The translations under genes and the position numbers were made by a program. DNA of 64,000 nt from RCC1774 sp050330855. Its GTDB lineage: Bacteria > Cyanobacteriota > Cyanobacteriia > Thermosynechococcales > Thermosynechococcaceae. The notes beneath the pieces were generated by a model. The model had not been told where the DNA came from. It searched no databases and saw only the letters and a list, made by a program, of their open reading frames with translations. Location: assembly GCA_050330855.1 (NCBI GenBank), contig JBHJNL010000070.1, positions 7,709-71,708 of the forward strand, given 5' to 3'. Positions 43,465-51,460 of the stretch are shown in pieces (within the stretch, counting starts at the first letter, position 1; the number at the start of each line of letters is the position of its first letter).

Positions 43465-44364
43465 CTAGAGATCTACTGTGGCTGGCACCCTCAGACTTTG
43501 AGTGCTTTGCTCCTTAGCTTGCGTCAGTAAATCGATGTCAGTCGGTACTCTAAGCTTTGATGCTAAACCGATAGATTCAAGTACCTTAATGAAGCTAAAC
43601 GTAGGATCTAGAAGAGGGATAACCTGCCCATCACGAACCGTGAAGCCATGACGACTCGAGGCCTGAAAGGCATGGTGAAGATTATGCCAGCCTTCACCCA
43701 AGGTCAAAAATGCCACAAACCGATTATTCCGACTCTGGTCATCGGTCATGAACGGCTGCTCACCGAAGAGATGACTTAGAGAATTGACGGTTTGCACCCC
43801 GTGAAACAGCAGGGTCGTACTGAGAAAAAAAGCACCGAGGTATTCAAGACCGCCAATGAAATAAGAGAGCGCCCCTAGGGCAACTAAAGGGACGAAGTGG
43901 AGGCGATCAATCACTTTTAACACCAGATCGCGCTCAACATCTGTCGGTAGCTGAGTCGGAAAGGAGCGGCGGGACAACAGCCAACCAGCCTGAGACCAGC
44001 AAAATCCTTTGAAGCCTTGAGCCGGAAGATAGGGGGAATGGGGATCAAGGTCTTGATCTGTATTTTGATGATGGGTCAAGTGGTGTGCTTTCCACCAGCT
44101 TGGCCCCATCTGTCCTGCTGACGCAGCAATAAAGCTGCCCACCCATAGCACTGGAGCTGGCGCTCGATAGGCTTTGTGGGTTAACAAACGGTGATAAATG
44201 CCGGTCGTTGCCAACATGCGAATCAGATACAGCCCGACAATCCAGGCGAGGGACCCCCATGATAGGCCGGTTATAAGAACAAGGAGTGCTCCAAGGTGAC
44301 AGATAATCATCTGCACAGGACCCACTAGATAAGACATAAACGTGAGTTGAGAATACGGCCTCAT
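43465..44364 (-). CDS. Fatty-acid desaturase, delta-9 (DesC-like) type
   Basis: A 299-residue membrane di-iron enzyme. The three histidine boxes are HRLLTH (58-63), HHLTHH (94-99) and HNLHH (227-231, in GEGWHNLHHAF), separated by hydrophobic pairs of membrane segments. Cyanobacterial DesC enzymes introduce the first double bond in membrane-lipid stearoyl chains; ferredoxin is the electron donor. The C-terminal 60 residues are hydrophilic. It probably acts in the thylakoid or plasma membrane. Upstream of it on the same strand lies a toxin-antitoxin pair. Confidence 0.9.
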   Translation of the reverse strand: MRPYSQLTFMSYLVGPVQMIICHLGALLVLITGLSWGSLAWIVGLYLIRMLATTGIYHRLLTHKAYRAPAPVLWVGSFIAASAGQMGPSWWKAHHLTHHQNTDQDLDPHSPYLPAQGFKGFCWSQAGWLLSRRSFPTQLPTDVERDLVLKVIDRLHFVPLVALGALSYFIGGLEYLGAFFLSTTLLFHGVQTVNSLSHLFGEQPFMTDDQSRNNRFVAFLTLGEGWHNLHHAFQASSRHGFTVRDGQVIPLLDPTFSFIKVLESIGLASKLRVPTDIDLLTQAKEQSTQSLRVPATVDL

Positions 44365-44602
44365 TGTTCTCCCATTGTTTTGAGTAAGTGGTTAAGTTAG
44401 CTGTTTAACGACTTAAGTTGCGTAAAATCATTCTTCACAGCTAGGGTGTTGAGAAAACGATGCAGCCATTACGTCAGCGTAAAGCACCAATGGCGGTGTT
44501 GCCACGTTTGCGACAGGGAGTTTGCTGGGGAGTGGCCAGAGAAGCTATAGGCTCAGAGGCTCGTGGGGGCCGAGTCTAAAGAAAAAGTGCGATCGCATCT
44601 GA

Positions 44603-44971
44603 CTAAGGAGGCTCATACAAAAGTGATAGCTCGTTGGAGAGGATTGCCAGCCGCTTGTCCCGCGTCCATAGTTTTACCCCATCAGCCAGCAAGACCGAAC
44701 CCACCAGGTGCACGTCAATATAGCCAATCCCGCGTCCCATCAATGAGCAGTTTTCTATCAATGCCAACACTTCTCCATTCCTGGCGTGGGGCACAGATGG
44801 CAGATTCCCTAACAACGCTAAAATCTCTTTCCGATTCTGGAGATTGCCACAGGCGAGTTCACCGATAATGAACGGATGCATTAGAGCATCTTCATTATTC
44901 AGCAGGTCGACAAGATACGGTTCACCTGTCCGAAAATGATCGATCCAGACTGACGTATCAACAAGAATCAT
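44603..44971 (-). CDS. vapC: VapC-type PIN-domain toxin
   Basis: A 122-residue PIN RNase: MILVDTSVWIDHFR (Asp5), FIIGELACGNL (Glu), IGYIDVHLVGSVLLADG (Asp) and LWTRDKRLAIL (Asp). It overlaps the stop of the VapB gene by 4 bp (ATGA), the usual coupled arrangement. VapC toxins cleave tRNA or rRNA when free of the antitoxin. Confidence 0.93.
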   Translation of the reverse strand: MILVDTSVWIDHFRTGEPYLVDLLNNEDALMHPFIIGELACGNLQNRKEILALLGNLPSVPHARNGEVLALIENCSLMGRGIGYIDVHLVGSVLLADGVKLWTRDKRLAILSNELSLLYEPP

Positions 44972-45159
44972 TGAGATTGACGGCGGGGGATCGATTGTAG
45001 TTGCGGCTCACTGCCCCCAAGTCTCGCCAATCGCCTTGCGCTTTCTCTTTCAATCAACGCAACTAGACCCGCCCGCACTAATGCTGTTTTTTCAGCGACG
45101 CCAGTAATCCGCTGAGCTTCAGACAGTAGCTCATCATCAATATTTAACGTTGTTCGCAT
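44968..45159 (-). CDS. vapB: VapB-type antitoxin (DUF2191-like)
   Basis: A 63-residue antitoxin with an N-terminal ribbon-helix-helix type strand (MRTTLNIDDELLSEAQRITG) and KTALVRAGLVALIERES, followed by a basic, flexible tail that would bind the toxin. Translationally coupled to the VapC gene. It would autorepress the operon from a site in the upstream 150 bp. Confidence 0.88.
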   Translation of the reverse strand: MRTTLNIDDELLSEAQRITGVAEKTALVRAGLVALIERESARRLARLGGSEPQLQSIPRRQSQ

Positions 45160-45314
45160 CGCAGCTTATTCATAACTTGACTTCGGTTGCATATATTATG
45201 CATCACTTGATGCTGTATTTGATGCTTGTGCAGATGATGAAAATGACAGTTATTTTAGTGACCCTCGCTGACTTCAGGGCGATCGCGCAATCGCACGAGC
45301 TATTCTTACCACGT

Positions 45315-45572
45315 CTATTTGTACACATCCCCACGTGGTCCTATCTGAGTAATCACAAATCGCTGGCTATCCTCATCGACTCTAAACAGCACCCTATATC
45401 TACCCACTCTTAGACGCAGCTCTGGACGCCCTTTCATAGGCTTAACATCCGCTGACTTAGGATCGACTACGAGCTGATCGAGTGCATCCACAATCCGCTT
45501 TTGGACTGCCTTGGGTGCCCGTTTCAGATAGCGAACGGCAGGCTTGAGGACAATATAACTCCAATCATTCAA
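45315..45572 (-). CDS. RelE/ParE-family toxin
   Basis: An 85-residue RelE-fold protein: SYIVLKPAVRYLKRAPKAVQ at the start, VKPMKGRPELRLRVGRYRVL (basic beta-sheet surface) and DSQRFVITQIGPRGDVYK at the end. Such toxins cut mRNA on the ribosome or act on gyrase. It starts 4 bp after the stop of the antitoxin gene on the same strand. Confidence 0.9.
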   Translation of the reverse strand: MNDWSYIVLKPAVRYLKRAPKAVQKRIVDALDQLVVDPKSADVKPMKGRPELRLRVGRYRVLFRVDEDSQRFVITQIGPRGDVYK

Positions 45573-45576
45573 GAGA

Positions 45577-45909
45577 TTAGCTGAACAACTCTGCTTTCAG
45601 CGCTTCGGCAGACAACCCTAAATCATCACCGTTGAGATAGGACTGCCAAGCCGAGTCACTCTCTGCTAGCTCTTCAGAGGTAAAATTCTCCTCACTAGGA
45701 GCCAAAATCATTAACTCACCTCGACCAAGCTTTTCTAGCAATTCAGAGACGCCTGAGCAATGGTGAGTGGAAGCAATGTCATGCGTTCCCTCCCAACCTG
45801 TCTGGGTAACCGTCAAGTACCGCCGCTTCTTCTCTTCACCAAAGGCGAAGGGACGACCTTCACGGTTCAGATTCTCTAACGAGTTTGGGTGGATTTTTCG
45901 CTTCGACAT
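45577..45909 (-). CDS. Antitoxin partner of the RelE-family toxin
   Basis: A 110-residue protein starting MSKRKIHPNSLENLNREGRP, with a Lys/Arg-rich first third, a Trp-containing middle (VTQTGWEGTHDI) and an acidic helical C-terminus (FTSEELAESDSAWQSYL). Position immediately 5' of the toxin gene is what identifies it as the antitoxin. The frame runs open to 46239, but the upstream part is antisense to the VanY gene and has no protein-like character; ATG 45909 is the sensible start (45927 is possible). Confidence 0.75.
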   Translation of the reverse strand: MSKRKIHPNSLENLNREGRPFAFGEEKKRRYLTVTQTGWEGTHDIASTHHCSGVSELLEKLGRGELMILAPSEENFTSEELAESDSAWQSYLNGDDLGLSAEALKAELFS

Positions 45910-45998
45910 GTCACACAACTTGCTCATCCTTTCTAAACTACAGCATTTATCAATACCATGCCGCATCATAAAGATTTTCAACATCATGCGCTGATTTT

Positions 45999-46616
45999 TT
46001 GGAAGCGCCCCCTCAAAGTTCTCCCAGTACTCCCCCAGTCGCGCCCTTGGCCCCTGTGGCCGTGGCTCCGCCGGTCCCTGCACCACCCCAAGACGGCCCG
46101 AAAGGTCACCTGCCCTATCAAGAAGCATCACCCTCGCGTCTGACGACGGTGGGCAATTTTGTGCGAGGGTCTTACCAACGCACCGAGCAGCTCGATAAAG
46201 AGGCCACTGCGGCCTTTCAACGGATGACAGCAGCAGCAAAGGCCGAGGGAATACAGCTCATGCCAATTTCAGGATTTCGCTCTATCGAGAGTCAACGCAA
46301 ACTCTTTGCTCGTCAAATTCAAAGACAGGGAAGCGAGGCGGCGGCAGCTAGACTCAGTGCCCCTCCAGGTCGCAGTGAGCACCATGCCGGGTATGCCATT
46401 GATATTACAGATGCTCAAGACCCTAATACCGATCTGAAGCTGGCATTTCAGAATTCACGGGCCTATCGATGGCTCGTCACCAACGGGAACCGCTATGGTT
46501 TTGAGTTATCGTTCCCCCGTGATAATGCTCAGGGGGTCAGTTTTGAGCCTTGGCACTGGCGCTATATTGGCTCAACAAATGCTCAATCTGTGTTTAAAAC
46601 GGCGAAGGGTGGGTAG
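45999..46616 (+). CDS. VanY-family D-alanyl-D-alanine carboxypeptidase, apparently missing its 5' end
   Basis: The catalytic domain is intact: PISGFRSIESQRKLF (about 88-102), PPGRSEHHAGYAIDITDA (zinc ligands His and Asp) and VSFEPWHWRYIG (Glu-Pro-Trp-His). It trims peptidoglycan stem peptides. Cyanobacterial homologues have a cytoplasmic N-terminus and a membrane anchor before the Pro-rich linker; here the frame begins inside that linker (TTG at 45999, no ATG upstream before a stop at 45969). Without an anchor or signal the product would stay in the cytoplasm. The missing part is replaced by the toxin-antitoxin module, so this is probably a pseudogene or a new short form. Confidence 0.8.
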   Translation: MEAPPQSSPSTPPVAPLAPVAVAPPVPAPPQDGPKGHLPYQEASPSRLTTVGNFVRGSYQRTEQLDKEATAAFQRMTAAAKAEGIQLMPISGFRSIESQRKLFARQIQRQGSEAAAARLSAPPGRSEHHAGYAIDITDAQDPNTDLKLAFQNSRAYRWLVTNGNRYGFELSFPRDNAQGVSFEPWHWRYIGSTNAQSVFKTAKGG

Positions 46617-46624
46617 CGCCAGCA

Positions 46625-47101
46625 CTAACGCAACAGCTTGAATAGCGGCGATTGCAGCTCATAGCCAAACATATCCGCCATGTGCTTGAGCTTGCTTTCC
46701 CCTTCAATATTTTGGTCTCGTAGCCACTGAAAAATCACAAAGACCTTTTGCATGACGAACAGATCAAGCGCCTGGGGGTTGAATTGAATCCCTTCTTTTT
46801 GGCTGAATTCATGGGGAACCAGCATCGCGGCATAGCGCACCAGTTCACCGGATTGCCAATCAAGGAACAGCGGCAACCACGGATAAACGCTATCGAGCCG
46901 CATAAACCACAGCCGCACTTCAGGAATCTCAGGAAACTCTAGGGGCTGCTCAAGATCTTGGGGATAGTTGATTTGAAACTGGATGGACTGGAAGTGTTCT
47001 GCCAGGTCACCTGTCTTTAGCCACGGCTCGATCTCGGCTTGAGCTGCAGAAAGATTGAGAGTATCAAAGTGCTCAGGGGCGGGGGCAATGATTTTTGGCA
47101 T
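46625..47101 (-). CDS. CRR6-family NdhI maturation factor (DUF1817)
   Basis: A 158-residue soluble protein matching plant CRR6 and its cyanobacterial relatives, which help mature the NdhI subunit of the photosynthetic NDH-1 complex. Segments: FQINYPQDLEQPLEFPEIPE, VRLWFMRLDSVYPWLPLFLD, YAAMLVPHEFSQKEGIQFNP and LDLFVMQKVFVIFQWL. An earlier ATG (47161) would add 20 residues not seen in the family. It converges with the VanY gene. Confidence 0.88.
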   Translation of the reverse strand: MPKIIAPAPEHFDTLNLSAAQAEIEPWLKTGDLAEHFQSIQFQINYPQDLEQPLEFPEIPEVRLWFMRLDSVYPWLPLFLDWQSGELVRYAAMLVPHEFSQKEGIQFNPQALDLFVMQKVFVIFQWLRDQNIEGESKLKHMADMFGYELQSPLFKLLR

Positions 47102-47190
47102 CTGAAAAGATTGTGATTGAGTGGGCTTTAGTAAAGAGAGAGGGCGATTATTCACATACATCTCTGGTAGTCCCGTTTAACCCTTCATTG

Positions 47191-47269
47191 GCCCCCTACC
47201 CCCCCAACTCTGGGGGGAACAATCCAATATTTCGGTACTCTCCCCCCAAACTTGGGGGGCTGGGGGGGC
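47191..47269. repeat. Large C/G-rich imperfect palindrome (dispersed-repeat type)
   Basis: Two arms, GCCCCCTACCCCCCCAACTC and its near-complement ending CTGGGGGGGC, each itself containing a small CCCCCC/GGGGGG dyad, flank a short AT-rich centre. Similar CCCCCCA...TGGGGGG palindromes are scattered through many cyanobacterial genomes. It sits upstream of the CRR6 gene and downstream of a photolyase gene and may affect transcript stability or termination. Confidence 0.7.
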
Positions 47270-47409
47270 GAGTGAAAAGCTTTTGGGATAATTCAAGACT
47301 TGTGTGTAAACGACAGGGAGAGAGGAGGAAAGCTTTGGGTTTTGAGTTGGGAAAACAGGGAGAAACTGAGTTTGAGAGCACTGCTCATTTGAGGGAAGGG
47401 CAGATAGTG

Positions 47410-48912
47410 TCATTTGGCAGCTTGTTTTTTGTGCCAGTCTTGCGCCTGCTGACGAATTGCCGCTAGCTCCTCTGTTGGCATCTTATCTAGATTAGCCAAG
47501 ATAAAACCCATGCGCCCTTGAGATTGGAGCTTATCTCGGTGGCGATCTAAAAAGTCCCAATAGAAAAAGTTAAAGGGGCAGGCGGTCTCCCCCGTTCGGG
47601 TCTTGGGATTATATTGGCATCCTTTGCAGTAATCACTCATTCGATTGATGTAGTTCGCTGATGCTGCATAGGGCTTTGAGGCCAGCAGCCCACCATCAGC
47701 AAAGAGTCCCATGCCAATTACGTTGGTTTGCATGACCCAGTCATAGGCGTCGATAAAGGCTGCATGAAACCAGTCCTCGACCGCTTGGGGCGAAAGACCA
47801 GTAATTAAGGCAAAGTTACTGAGCAGCATCAAGCGCTGAATGTGGTGACCATAGCCGGTTCGCTTCACCTGTGACAGCGTTTGGTGAAGACAGTTCATTT
47901 CGGTTTTAGCCGTCCAGTAAAACTCGGGCAGCGGCTGGTGATGCTCAAACCAATTGCTCTGGCTGTGGTCAGCGTAGCTGTAAATGCCCCGCATATATTC
48001 GCGCCAGCCCAGCACCTGACGAACAAAGCCTTCAACATTATTAAGCGCAAGGCCTTGCTCGTGATAGGCCTGCTCTGCAGCTTTAATGACCTCCAGCGGC
48101 TGCAACAGACCTAAGTTTAGGTACGGCGACAGAAGGGCGTGCCAGAGTGTATCTTCGCCAGTGACCATGGCATCTTGATAGGCACCGAAGGTGGGCAGGC
48201 GATGTTCAATGAAATGCTGGAGTACCTGGAGCGCTTGTTCACGAGTCACGGCCCAGTTAAAAGGTGAGATCGCACCATAATCTGAAAAGCCCTGCGACTT
48301 GACCCAATCGATCACCTCCAAAGTTATTTCATCGGGTTTAAACCAAAAAGGAGCAGGGGGCTTGAGATTTTTAGAGGGCGGCTTTCGATTCTGTTTATCA
48401 AAGTTCCACTGGCCGCCAACGGGATGCTGGCCCTCCATTAAAATTCCGAAACGTTTGCGACCGGCGCGATAAAAGGTCTCCATTAGGAGCGTTTTGCGAC
48501 CTGCAGCCCACTGCGAAAATTCAATCTCGCTCCACAGAAAATGATTGTTGGGGACGAGTGCTAGCCTACAAGGCAGTTCCAGCTCGTCAAGGAAGGTTGC
48601 GAAGGGGCGATCTGCTGGGGCCATCACTCGTAGGTCAGTGATGTGATGGGTTTTGATCCAGGCCAGCAGCGGGGATACAAAGTCTTGGGCAATCTCGTAG
48701 GTGACTGACCATCCGGACTGCCGCAAGTCTCGAGCAAAGTGCCGCATGGCTGACCAGACTAACACTAGCTTCTGTCGGTGATAGGGGCGCTTCTGGACAT
48801 GCTGCGCCGCTTCGATTAAAAGAACAGGTACATCCTGCGGTGATGGACAGCTTTGTAATGCGGCCTGCTGCGCCCAAAGCTGATCCCCAATGATCCAAAT
48901 ACCAGTGGTCAT
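47410..48912 (-). CDS. Photolyase-related FeS flavoprotein (FeS-BCP / PhrB-like)
   Basis: A 500-residue member of the deoxyribodipyrimidine photolyase-related family, the bacterial (6-4) photolyases that carry FAD and a [4Fe-4S] cluster. It starts MTTGIWIIGDQLWAQ (ATG 48912; 9 upstream codons also open). Near the C-terminus are the cluster cysteines (SDYCKGCQYNPKTRTGETAC) and the flavin-binding region (GLFADGGLLASKPYAAS, WVMQTNVIGMG). It probably repairs UV (6-4) photoproducts. A terminator-like hairpin separates it from psbQ. Confidence 0.9.
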   Translation of the reverse strand: MTTGIWIIGDQLWAQQAALQSCPSPQDVPVLLIEAAQHVQKRPYHRQKLVLVWSAMRHFARDLRQSGWSVTYEIAQDFVSPLLAWIKTHHITDLRVMAPADRPFATFLDELELPCRLALVPNNHFLWSEIEFSQWAAGRKTLLMETFYRAGRKRFGILMEGQHPVGGQWNFDKQNRKPPSKNLKPPAPFWFKPDEITLEVIDWVKSQGFSDYGAISPFNWAVTREQALQVLQHFIEHRLPTFGAYQDAMVTGEDTLWHALLSPYLNLGLLQPLEVIKAAEQAYHEQGLALNNVEGFVRQVLGWREYMRGIYSYADHSQSNWFEHHQPLPEFYWTAKTEMNCLHQTLSQVKRTGYGHHIQRLMLLSNFALITGLSPQAVEDWFHAAFIDAYDWVMQTNVIGMGLFADGGLLASKPYAASANYINRMSDYCKGCQYNPKTRTGETACPFNFFYWDFLDRHRDKLQSQGRMGFILANLDKMPTEELAAIRQQAQDWHKKQAAK

Positions 48913-48944
48913 GGTGAGGTCTGGAATGAATAAGAGCAACCATT

Positions 48945-48988
48945 AGCACCCCCTAGCTTTTTAAGAACAAAAGAAACTAGGGGCTGCT
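48945..48988. terminator. Stem-loop between psbQ and the photolyase gene
   Basis: CCCCTAG at 48950-48956 pairs with CTAGGGG at 48977-48983, with further partial pairing outside (AGC/GCT) and an A-rich loop. It lies about 40 bp after the psbQ stop on the minus strand and likely ends that transcript. Confidence 0.6.
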
Positions 48989-49028
48989 GTGCAGAAACAT
49001 GAGTGACAGATCCAGTCAACCTCAGCGC

Positions 49029-49454
49029 CTATAGAATCTGAGCAAAATCTTGAACGACTGCTTCGTAGGCGGCCGCAGCGGCCTTGATATTCTTCTTGCT
49101 GGCGGCAACATCAAGCTGATGCAAGTGATCTTGCAGCAAGCGACTAGACCGATTGAATACGCTCTGCTCAGATGAGGGTAAAACCTTCTCTAGCCGACTA
49201 AGACGCACACCCAATTCACCCAAGGGGCCGCGAAGAAAAGTTTGAACACCGTTCCAGTTTTGTTTTTCAATCAGTGACTCCAGTTCAGGAATGCGATCGC
49301 GCAATGGCAGCAAATTATCGACGTAGAGCTGGACCTGATCGCTGGCGGCAACGGCGGCAGGCGTCAATGTACCGACGCTGCTGAACAGCAACAGACCGAC
49401 CAGGCAGATAGTGGTTAACAGTGACTTACAAAAACTCTTAAACTTAGCGTTCAT
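49029..49454 (-). CDS. psbQ: Photosystem II extrinsic protein PsbQ (CyanoQ)
   Basis: A 141-residue lumenal subunit that stabilises the oxygen-evolving side of photosystem II. The mature four-helix-bundle part shows LYVDNLLPLRDRIPELESLI, NWNGVQTFLRGPLGELGVRL and HLHQLDVAASKKNIKAAAAA. The signal peptide (1-36) ends in PAAVAAS, a signal peptidase I site; there is no lipobox cysteine at the cleavage point, unlike the lipoprotein CyanoQ of Synechocystis. The frame extends 22 codons upstream, but ATG 49454 gives a proper signal peptide. Confidence 0.85.
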   Translation of the reverse strand: MNAKFKSFCKSLLTTICLVGLLLFSSVGTLTPAAVAASDQVQLYVDNLLPLRDRIPELESLIEKQNWNGVQTFLRGPLGELGVRLSRLEKVLPSSEQSVFNRSSRLLQDHLHQLDVAASKKNIKAAAAAYEAVVQDFAQIL

Positions 49455-49672
49455 GGGTGATCCTGTGCACAGTTGAGATAACGAGAACAAGAAGCTGCTT
49501 AAAAAACAGCGCCCCACCAATCCACCCGATTAGAGAACTCTACAGCTCAAATCTTCTCAGATGACAAAGGGAAGCAATGCAGGGTGCTGACGCTTTTTAA
49601 GCAGGTTGAATACCTATTGTCGGGTTTATGTGTATTTTTGTAAACATGGGTACCAGGTACTTAGGACCAACC

Positions 49673-51166
49673 ATGAGTGTTCGTAAGATTTTAGTTTGGT
49701 TTCGCAATGACTTGCGGCTCCATGATCATGAGCCACTAACGCAGGCGTTAAGATCCGGGGCGCAGGTGATTCCCCTCTATTGTTTTGACCCTCGGCAGTT
49801 TGGCGTAACATCATTAGGCTTTGCCAAAACCGGCCCGATTCGAGCGCAGTTCCTCTGTGAGAGTGTTGCCAGTTTGCGTCAGTCACTACAGGCTCTCGGT
49901 AGTAATCTGATGGTGCGTCATGACCGTCCAGAGCTTGTGATTCCCTCGCTCATTCAAAACTTAGAGATTTCAGCAATCTATTTTCACAGCGAAGTCACCT
50001 CAGAAGAACTCGCAGTTGAAGCCGCCGTTGAGAAGGCGGTGCTTCCTTTCCAGGTCCAGCATCAGCGCTTTTGGGGAACCACGCTCTATCATCCTGACGA
50101 TTTGCCGATGGCGATCGCAAAGCTGCCTGAGCTGTTTACGCATTTTCGCAAGCAGATCGAACAACACTCTACGGTACGTGCTAGCTTCCCTGTGCCGAAA
50201 AGAATGCCGTCACTGCCTGATGTTGATGCAGGCCAGATCCCCACACTGGTAGATCTTGGCTCCAAGCCAGTGGAGGCAGATAGGCGGGCAGTGATGACGT
50301 TTGAGGGGGGTGAAGTAGTGGGTCGGGCGCGTCTCCATGACTATATTTGGGGGCAAGACTGCCTCCGGTGCTATAAGCAAACCCGCAATGGAATGTTAGG
50401 AGCCAATTATTCATCTAAATTCTCACCTTGGCTGGCCTTGGGCTGTCTTTCTCCTCGCCTGATTTATGAACATGTCCAAGCCTACGAAACAGAGCGAGTC
50501 AAGAATGATTCAACCTACTGGCTTGTATTTGAGCTGTTGTGGCGCGACTTCTTCCGGCTGATCGCCGCTAAACATGGAACTCATCTCTTTCGTCAATCTG
50601 GGTTGAGAGGTTTGTCTATTCCTTGGCAAACCGATGCAGAGGCCTTTAAGCGCTGGCAGCAAGGTCAAACCGGGTACCCGTTAGTAGATGCCAATATGCG
50701 GGAGCTAATGTTGACAGGGTTCATGTCCAATCGGGGCCGTCAGAACGTAGCCAGTTTTTTAACTAAAAACCTGGGCCTTAATTGGCAACTGGGGGGAGAA
50801 TGGTTTGAGTCGCAGCTCATTGACTATGATGTCTGCAGCAATTGGGGCAACTGGAACTACACTGCTGGGGTGGGCAACGATGCCCGTGAGTTTCGTTATT
50901 TCAACATTCTCAAGCAGTCACGAGACTATGACCCTAGGGGGGACTATGTGCGCCATTGGCTACCTGAGCTTGCCAAAGTGCCTCGCACAAAGGTTCATGA
51001 GCCTTGGCGGCTAACGGAAGAAGAGCAGGCTCGTCTCCGTTTAAAGGTGGGCCGTGACTATCCTGAACCGATGGTGGATTTTCAGAAATCTATTGCGGCC
51101 AACCAGAAACGTTATGTTCGTTCTATTCAGGGAGGATCGTTGAATGGCTCGTCAGAAGGCGGCTAA
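49673..51166 (+). CDS. DASH-family cryptochrome (photolyase superfamily)
   Basis: A 497-residue flavoprotein. N-terminal antenna domain: VRKILVWFRNDLRLHDHEPL. C-terminal FAD domain: GMLGANYSSKFSPWLALGCL (the DASH-type signature), FELLWRDFFR, TGYPLVDANMRELMLTG and MSNRGRQNVASFLTKNL. CRY-DASH proteins repair pyrimidine dimers in single-stranded DNA and may signal blue light. ATG 49673 begins MSVRKILVWF; the 15 codons upstream are not family-like. A DUF2256 gene overlaps its 3' end, as is common for this pair. Confidence 0.94.
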   Translation: MSVRKILVWFRNDLRLHDHEPLTQALRSGAQVIPLYCFDPRQFGVTSLGFAKTGPIRAQFLCESVASLRQSLQALGSNLMVRHDRPELVIPSLIQNLEISAIYFHSEVTSEELAVEAAVEKAVLPFQVQHQRFWGTTLYHPDDLPMAIAKLPELFTHFRKQIEQHSTVRASFPVPKRMPSLPDVDAGQIPTLVDLGSKPVEADRRAVMTFEGGEVVGRARLHDYIWGQDCLRCYKQTRNGMLGANYSSKFSPWLALGCLSPRLIYEHVQAYETERVKNDSTYWLVFELLWRDFFRLIAAKHGTHLFRQSGLRGLSIPWQTDAEAFKRWQQGQTGYPLVDANMRELMLTGFMSNRGRQNVASFLTKNLGLNWQLGGEWFESQLIDYDVCSNWGNWNYTAGVGNDAREFRYFNILKQSRDYDPRGDYVRHWLPELAKVPRTKVHEPWRLTEEEQARLRLKVGRDYPEPMVDFQKSIAANQKRYVRSIQGGSLNGSSEGG

Positions 51167-51314
51167 GCCAAAATTGACGAAGGTTTGTCTGGTTTGCGAT
51201 CGCACCTTCACCTGGCGCAAAAAGTGGGCAAACTGCTGGGATGAGGTCAAATACTGTTCTGAACGCTGTCGCCGCCGGTCTAGCAAGGCGAAATCAGATT
51301 CAGAACAACCGTAA
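51144..51314 (+). CDS. DUF2256 small zinc-ribbon protein
   Basis: A 56-residue basic protein: KVCLVCDRTFTWRKKW followed by VKYCSERCRRR, giving two CxxC/CxxxC cysteine pairs for one zinc ion. DUF2256 genes are usually found beside photolyase/cryptochrome genes and some are fused to them, which suggests a helper role in light repair. It begins inside the last codons of CRY-DASH (23-bp overlap, different frame). A GGAGG-like site just upstream (GGGAGG) supports the ATG at 51144. Confidence 0.88.
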   Translation: MARQKAAKPKLTKVCLVCDRTFTWRKKWANCWDEVKYCSERCRRRSSKAKSDSEQP

Positions 51315-51460
51315 TATCGATGGGTTCGCATCAAGGAACTTTGTCCTTAGTTTAAGTTTCTTCATATTTGAGGGTATTGTGTTAGTATCCGTGGCATTAA
51401 TTTGCCACCGGTTTTCCCTGAATTTTTAAGGCTATTGTGAGGAGCTAGGGGAGTTAAAGA

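Noticed and set aside
45910..46239. N-terminal extension of the RelE-antitoxin frame to a 220-residue protein
   Set aside because: The upstream 110 codons are antisense to the VanY Pro-rich region and have an Arg/Pro/Gly composition typical of such shadows; the ATG at 45909 begins the protein-like part.
47191..47269. CRISPR or riboswitch for the C/G-rich repeat upstream of the CRR6 gene
   Set aside because: Only one palindromic unit is present, with no spacer structure; it matches the pattern of dispersed cyanobacterial palindromes.
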